Shown here one piece after another: positions 5,851 through 7,658 of a stretch of 7,658 bases of DNA. Under the pieces are notes generated by a model that saw only the letters and a list, made by a program, of their open reading frames with translations, made no database searches and was not told the DNA's origin. The stretch is taken from the NCBI GenBank assembly GCA_900554265.1, contig USGZ01000072.1, positions 1 through 7,658 of the forward strand, given 5' to 3'. Each line of letters opens with the position of its first letter. The first letter of the stretch is position 1. A program made the position numbers and the translations under genes. This stretch comes from an uncultured Porphyromonadaceae bacterium. GTDB taxonomy: Bacteria; Bacteroidota; Bacteroidia; Bacteroidales; Muribaculaceae.

Positions 5851-7155
5851 TCAGATGTATTCTTCCAGCAGGGTGGCGACGGTGAAGTTGCTGCCGCCGA
5901 CGAAGATTGTGTCGGCTGGTGAGGAGGCGGCCAGGGCGGCGTCGATGCCGGCGCGGACGGTTCCGCAGGCTGTGCCCCGGAGTCCGGCGGCCGCGAAGAT
6001 GGCCGCTGTGCTTTCGGCGCTGCGGGCGCGGTCGCTTTCTGGCGCCACGAAGTAATACTCCGCCTCGCGGGGCATATAGGGCAGCATGGCATCGATGTTC
6101 TTGTCCGAAACGAAGCCCAGGACCATACGCAGCTTTCCTGCAGGATGCAGCGTCGCCAGCCGCGGGCCGAGTTCCTGCCAGGCGCCGGGATTATGGCCGG
6201 TGTCGCAGATGAAATCACGGTCGCTGATGCGCAGGGGCATCCACCGCGCGCAGAGCCCGGCCAGTCGCCCGACCTGCGCGAATCCGCGGGCCACGGCATC
6301 CGGCCTGATGTCGAAATTCTCCGACAAAACCACCAGCGAGTTGAATACCGTGGCGGCGTTTTCGTGCTGCCAGCGGCCTGTCAGCGGCGAGCTTACATCG
6401 CCCCACGGCGTGCCGCAGTAGCACACGGCGTCGGCAGTGCCGAGCAGAGAGGTGTAAAGCGGATTGTCCGCGGCGAATATCAGCGGAGCGCCCGCCTGAG
6501 CGGCCTTTTCCTCGAACACGCGGCGCACGCCTCCTTCGGCGCGGCCTACCACGACGGGCACTCCCGGCTTGATGATGCCTGCCTTCTCGGCGGCGATGGC
6601 CTCCTCGGTATCGCCGAGGATGGCGGTGTGGTCCTTCGAAATGTTGGTGATCACGCTGAGCAGGGGCGTGATGATGTTGGTGCTGTCCAGGCGTCCGCCC
6701 AGACCTACCTCAACGACTGCCACGTCGACTTTCTCCGCGGCGAAGTAGCTGAAAGCCATAGCAGTGGCCACTTCGAAGTACGAGGGCGCGGCGTCAAGGC
6801 CGAGGCTGCCGACCCGCCCCACGAAGTCCGCCGTGAAGTCCTTGCTGATCTTCCGGCCGTCTATGCGGATGCGCTCGCGGAAATCGACCAGGTGCGGGGA
6901 GGTATACAGACCGGTGCGGTAGCCGGCGGCGGTGAGCACCGAAGCCAGCAGGCTGGCCGTGCTGCCCTTGCCGTTGGTGCCGGCGACGTGGACCGTCCGG
7001 AAAGCCCTCGAGGGATTGCCGAGGGCGGCGTCGAGGGCCGCGATAGTTTCGAGTCCCGGGCGGTAGGCCTTCCGGCCTACCTGATGGAAGGCGGCGTAGC
7101 GCGTTTCGAGTTCGCGCATGGCCGCTGCATATTTTTCTTCGCTTGACTGGCTCAT
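5851..7155 (-). CDS. folC: Dihydrofolate synthase / folylpolyglutamate synthase FolC
   Basis: Mur-ligase-type enzyme that joins glutamate to dihydropteroate and extends the gamma-glutamyl tail of reduced folates using ATP, in the cytoplasm. The 434 residues are full length for the family. Visible motifs: P-loop GTNGKGS (59-65), YTSPHL (84-89), EVGLGGRLDSTN (149-160), SKDHTAILGDT (173-183), the AEKAGIIKPG stretch with Lys191 at the position normally carbamylated, the C-terminal-domain DTGHNPGAW (318-326), and FVSDKN (348-353). A full N-terminal ATP-binding domain and a C-terminal glutamate-binding domain are present. The ATG at 7155 overlaps the stop of the upstream RimK-like gene (ATGA, 7152-7155), so this start is well supported and coupling is likely. 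Whether it is bifunctional or mainly one activity cannot be decided from sequence alone. Confidence 0.96.
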   Translation of the reverse strand: MSQSSEEKYAAAMRELETRYAAFHQVGRKAYRPGLETIAALDAALGNPSRAFRTVHVAGTNGKGSTASLLASVLTAAGYRTGLYTSPHLVDFRERIRIDGRKISKDFTADFVGRVGSLGLDAAPSYFEVATAMAFSYFAAEKVDVAVVEVGLGGRLDSTNIITPLLSVITNISKDHTAILGDTEEAIAAEKAGIIKPGVPVVVGRAEGGVRRVFEEKAAQAGAPLIFAADNPLYTSLLGTADAVCYCGTPWGDVSSPLTGRWQHENAATVFNSLVVLSENFDIRPDAVARGFAQVGRLAGLCARWMPLRISDRDFICDTGHNPGAWQELGPRLATLHPAGKLRMVLGFVSDKNIDAMLPYMPREAEYYFVAPESDRARSAESTAAIFAAAGLRGTACGTVRAGIDAALAASSPADTIFVGGSNFTVATLLEEYI

Positions 7156-7658
7156 ATCATCTCTTTCAGCTCACTCCGGATTATTGCGTCCTGAACCATG
7201 ATTTCCACGATGTCCGGCCCTCCGCAGGCACTGAGGGTGCGGAAGCCGGCGTTGCCGTTGACCTCGCAGACAGTGAAGGTATCGTCGCTGTCGAACAGCA
7301 GGTCGACGCCGGCGAATACGAGACCCAGCTCCTGCGCGGCGCGTACGGCCAGGGTGCCGGCGAGGTCCATCGGCCCCCGGTAGAGCGTGGCAGTGCCGCC
7401 CTGGCAGTAGTTGGAGGTCAGTTTGCCTGGATTGCTGCGGACTACGGCGCCGATAGCCTCGCCGTCGGAAACCCATACGCGCAGGTCGCGTCCGTGGCTG
7501 GTGGATATGTATTTCTGGGCAATGAAGTCTGCGCCGATTTTGGCGGTGGCGGCGGCGTATTCCTCCTGATTTTCCGAAAGATAGACGTCGCGCCCCTGCG
7601 AGCCGGCGTTGGGCTTGACCACCACGGCCTCCGTGCGCAGTTGCGCGGCCACCTCCCC
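7152..7658 (-). CDS. RimK-like ATP-grasp ligase, N-terminus beyond window
   Basis: C-terminal 168 residues of an ATP-grasp carboxylate-amine ligase of the RimK type; the frame is open through the right edge, so perhaps 110-140 N-terminal residues are missing. RimK-family enzymes activate a carboxylate as acyl phosphate and attach an amino acid, typically L-glutamate (ribosomal protein S6 in E. coli; F420 and tetrahydromethanopterin tails in archaea). Numbered within the visible part: VVVKPNAGSQGRDV (11-24, ATP-binding Lys15 and the glycine loop), QKYIS (48-52) with GRDLRVWV (56-63), SNYCQGG (82-88), GVDLLF (117-122), and the metal-binding EVNGN (132-136). The end overlaps folC (ATGA), suggesting one operon. 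The substrate is unknown: S6, a folate, or another molecule are all possible. A D-Ala-D-Ala ligase is less likely because GRDLRVWV and EVNGNAGF follow RimK proteins more closely. Confidence 0.85.
   Translation of the reverse strand, partial: GEVAAQLRTEAVVVKPNAGSQGRDVYLSENQEEYAAATAKIGADFIAQKYISTSHGRDLRVWVSDGEAIGAVVRSNPGKLTSNYCQGGTATLYRGPMDLAGTLAVRAAQELGLVFAGVDLLFDSDDTFTVCEVNGNAGFRTLSACGGPDIVEIMVQDAIIRSELKEMI

Noticed and set aside
6145..7146. 333-residue open frame on the plus strand opposite folC
   Set aside because: Antisense to a full-length FolC with all its motifs; composition is typical of a shadow frame.
1..7658. Defence system, CRISPR, toxin-antitoxin, prophage or transposon content
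   Set aside because: No repeat array, transposase, integrase, nuclease or toxin-like gene; every large gene but one belongs to a recognisable housekeeping or common family.

Overview
The window looks like ordinary chromosome from a GC-rich member of the Bacteroidota, probably Bacteroidales (an Alistipes- or rumen-type lineage would fit, but this is inference). The evidence is two promoters of the Bacteroidota -33 TTTG / -7 TAnnTTTG type in front of genes, no strong Shine-Dalgarno sequences, strongly GC-ending codons, and families typical of that phylum. There are no RNA genes, insertion sequences, CRISPR arrays or prophage genes, and no gene-free stretch longer than about 140 bases.

Layout. 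(1) Left block, minus strand, read right to left: a patatin-like phospholipase (2516-3331), a cytoplasmic GH13 alpha-amylase-family enzyme (741-2519, sharing an ATGA stop/start overlap with it), and, after 47 bp, the PRPP synthase gene prs, cut by the left edge. (2) Middle block, plus strand: a small secreted, probably outer-membrane beta-barrel protein (3467-3979) divergent from the patatin gene; then yihY (4022-5404), which has its own consensus promoter and a C-terminal winged-helix domain; then ridA (5401-5775), overlapping yihY by ATGA. (3) Right block, minus strand: a RimK-type ATP-grasp ligase cut by the right edge, overlapping folC (5851-7155) by ATGA. The convergent ridA/folC junction holds a small hairpin repeat.

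How the genes fit together. prs (PRPP for nucleotides), folC (folate polyglutamylation) and ridA (imine detoxification) are core metabolism. The amylase handles alpha-glucan in the cytoplasm. The patatin and YihY proteins concern lipid or envelope functions that are not well defined. Three of the gene pairs share 4-bp ATGA overlaps, so translational coupling is likely within each pair.

I found no convincing new multi-gene system. The most interesting points are the Rrf2-like winged helix on the end of the membrane protein YihY, the RimK-like ligase coupled to folC (a candidate for alpha-glutamyl tailing of folates), and a basic Lys/Pro/Ala-rich tail on the amylase.
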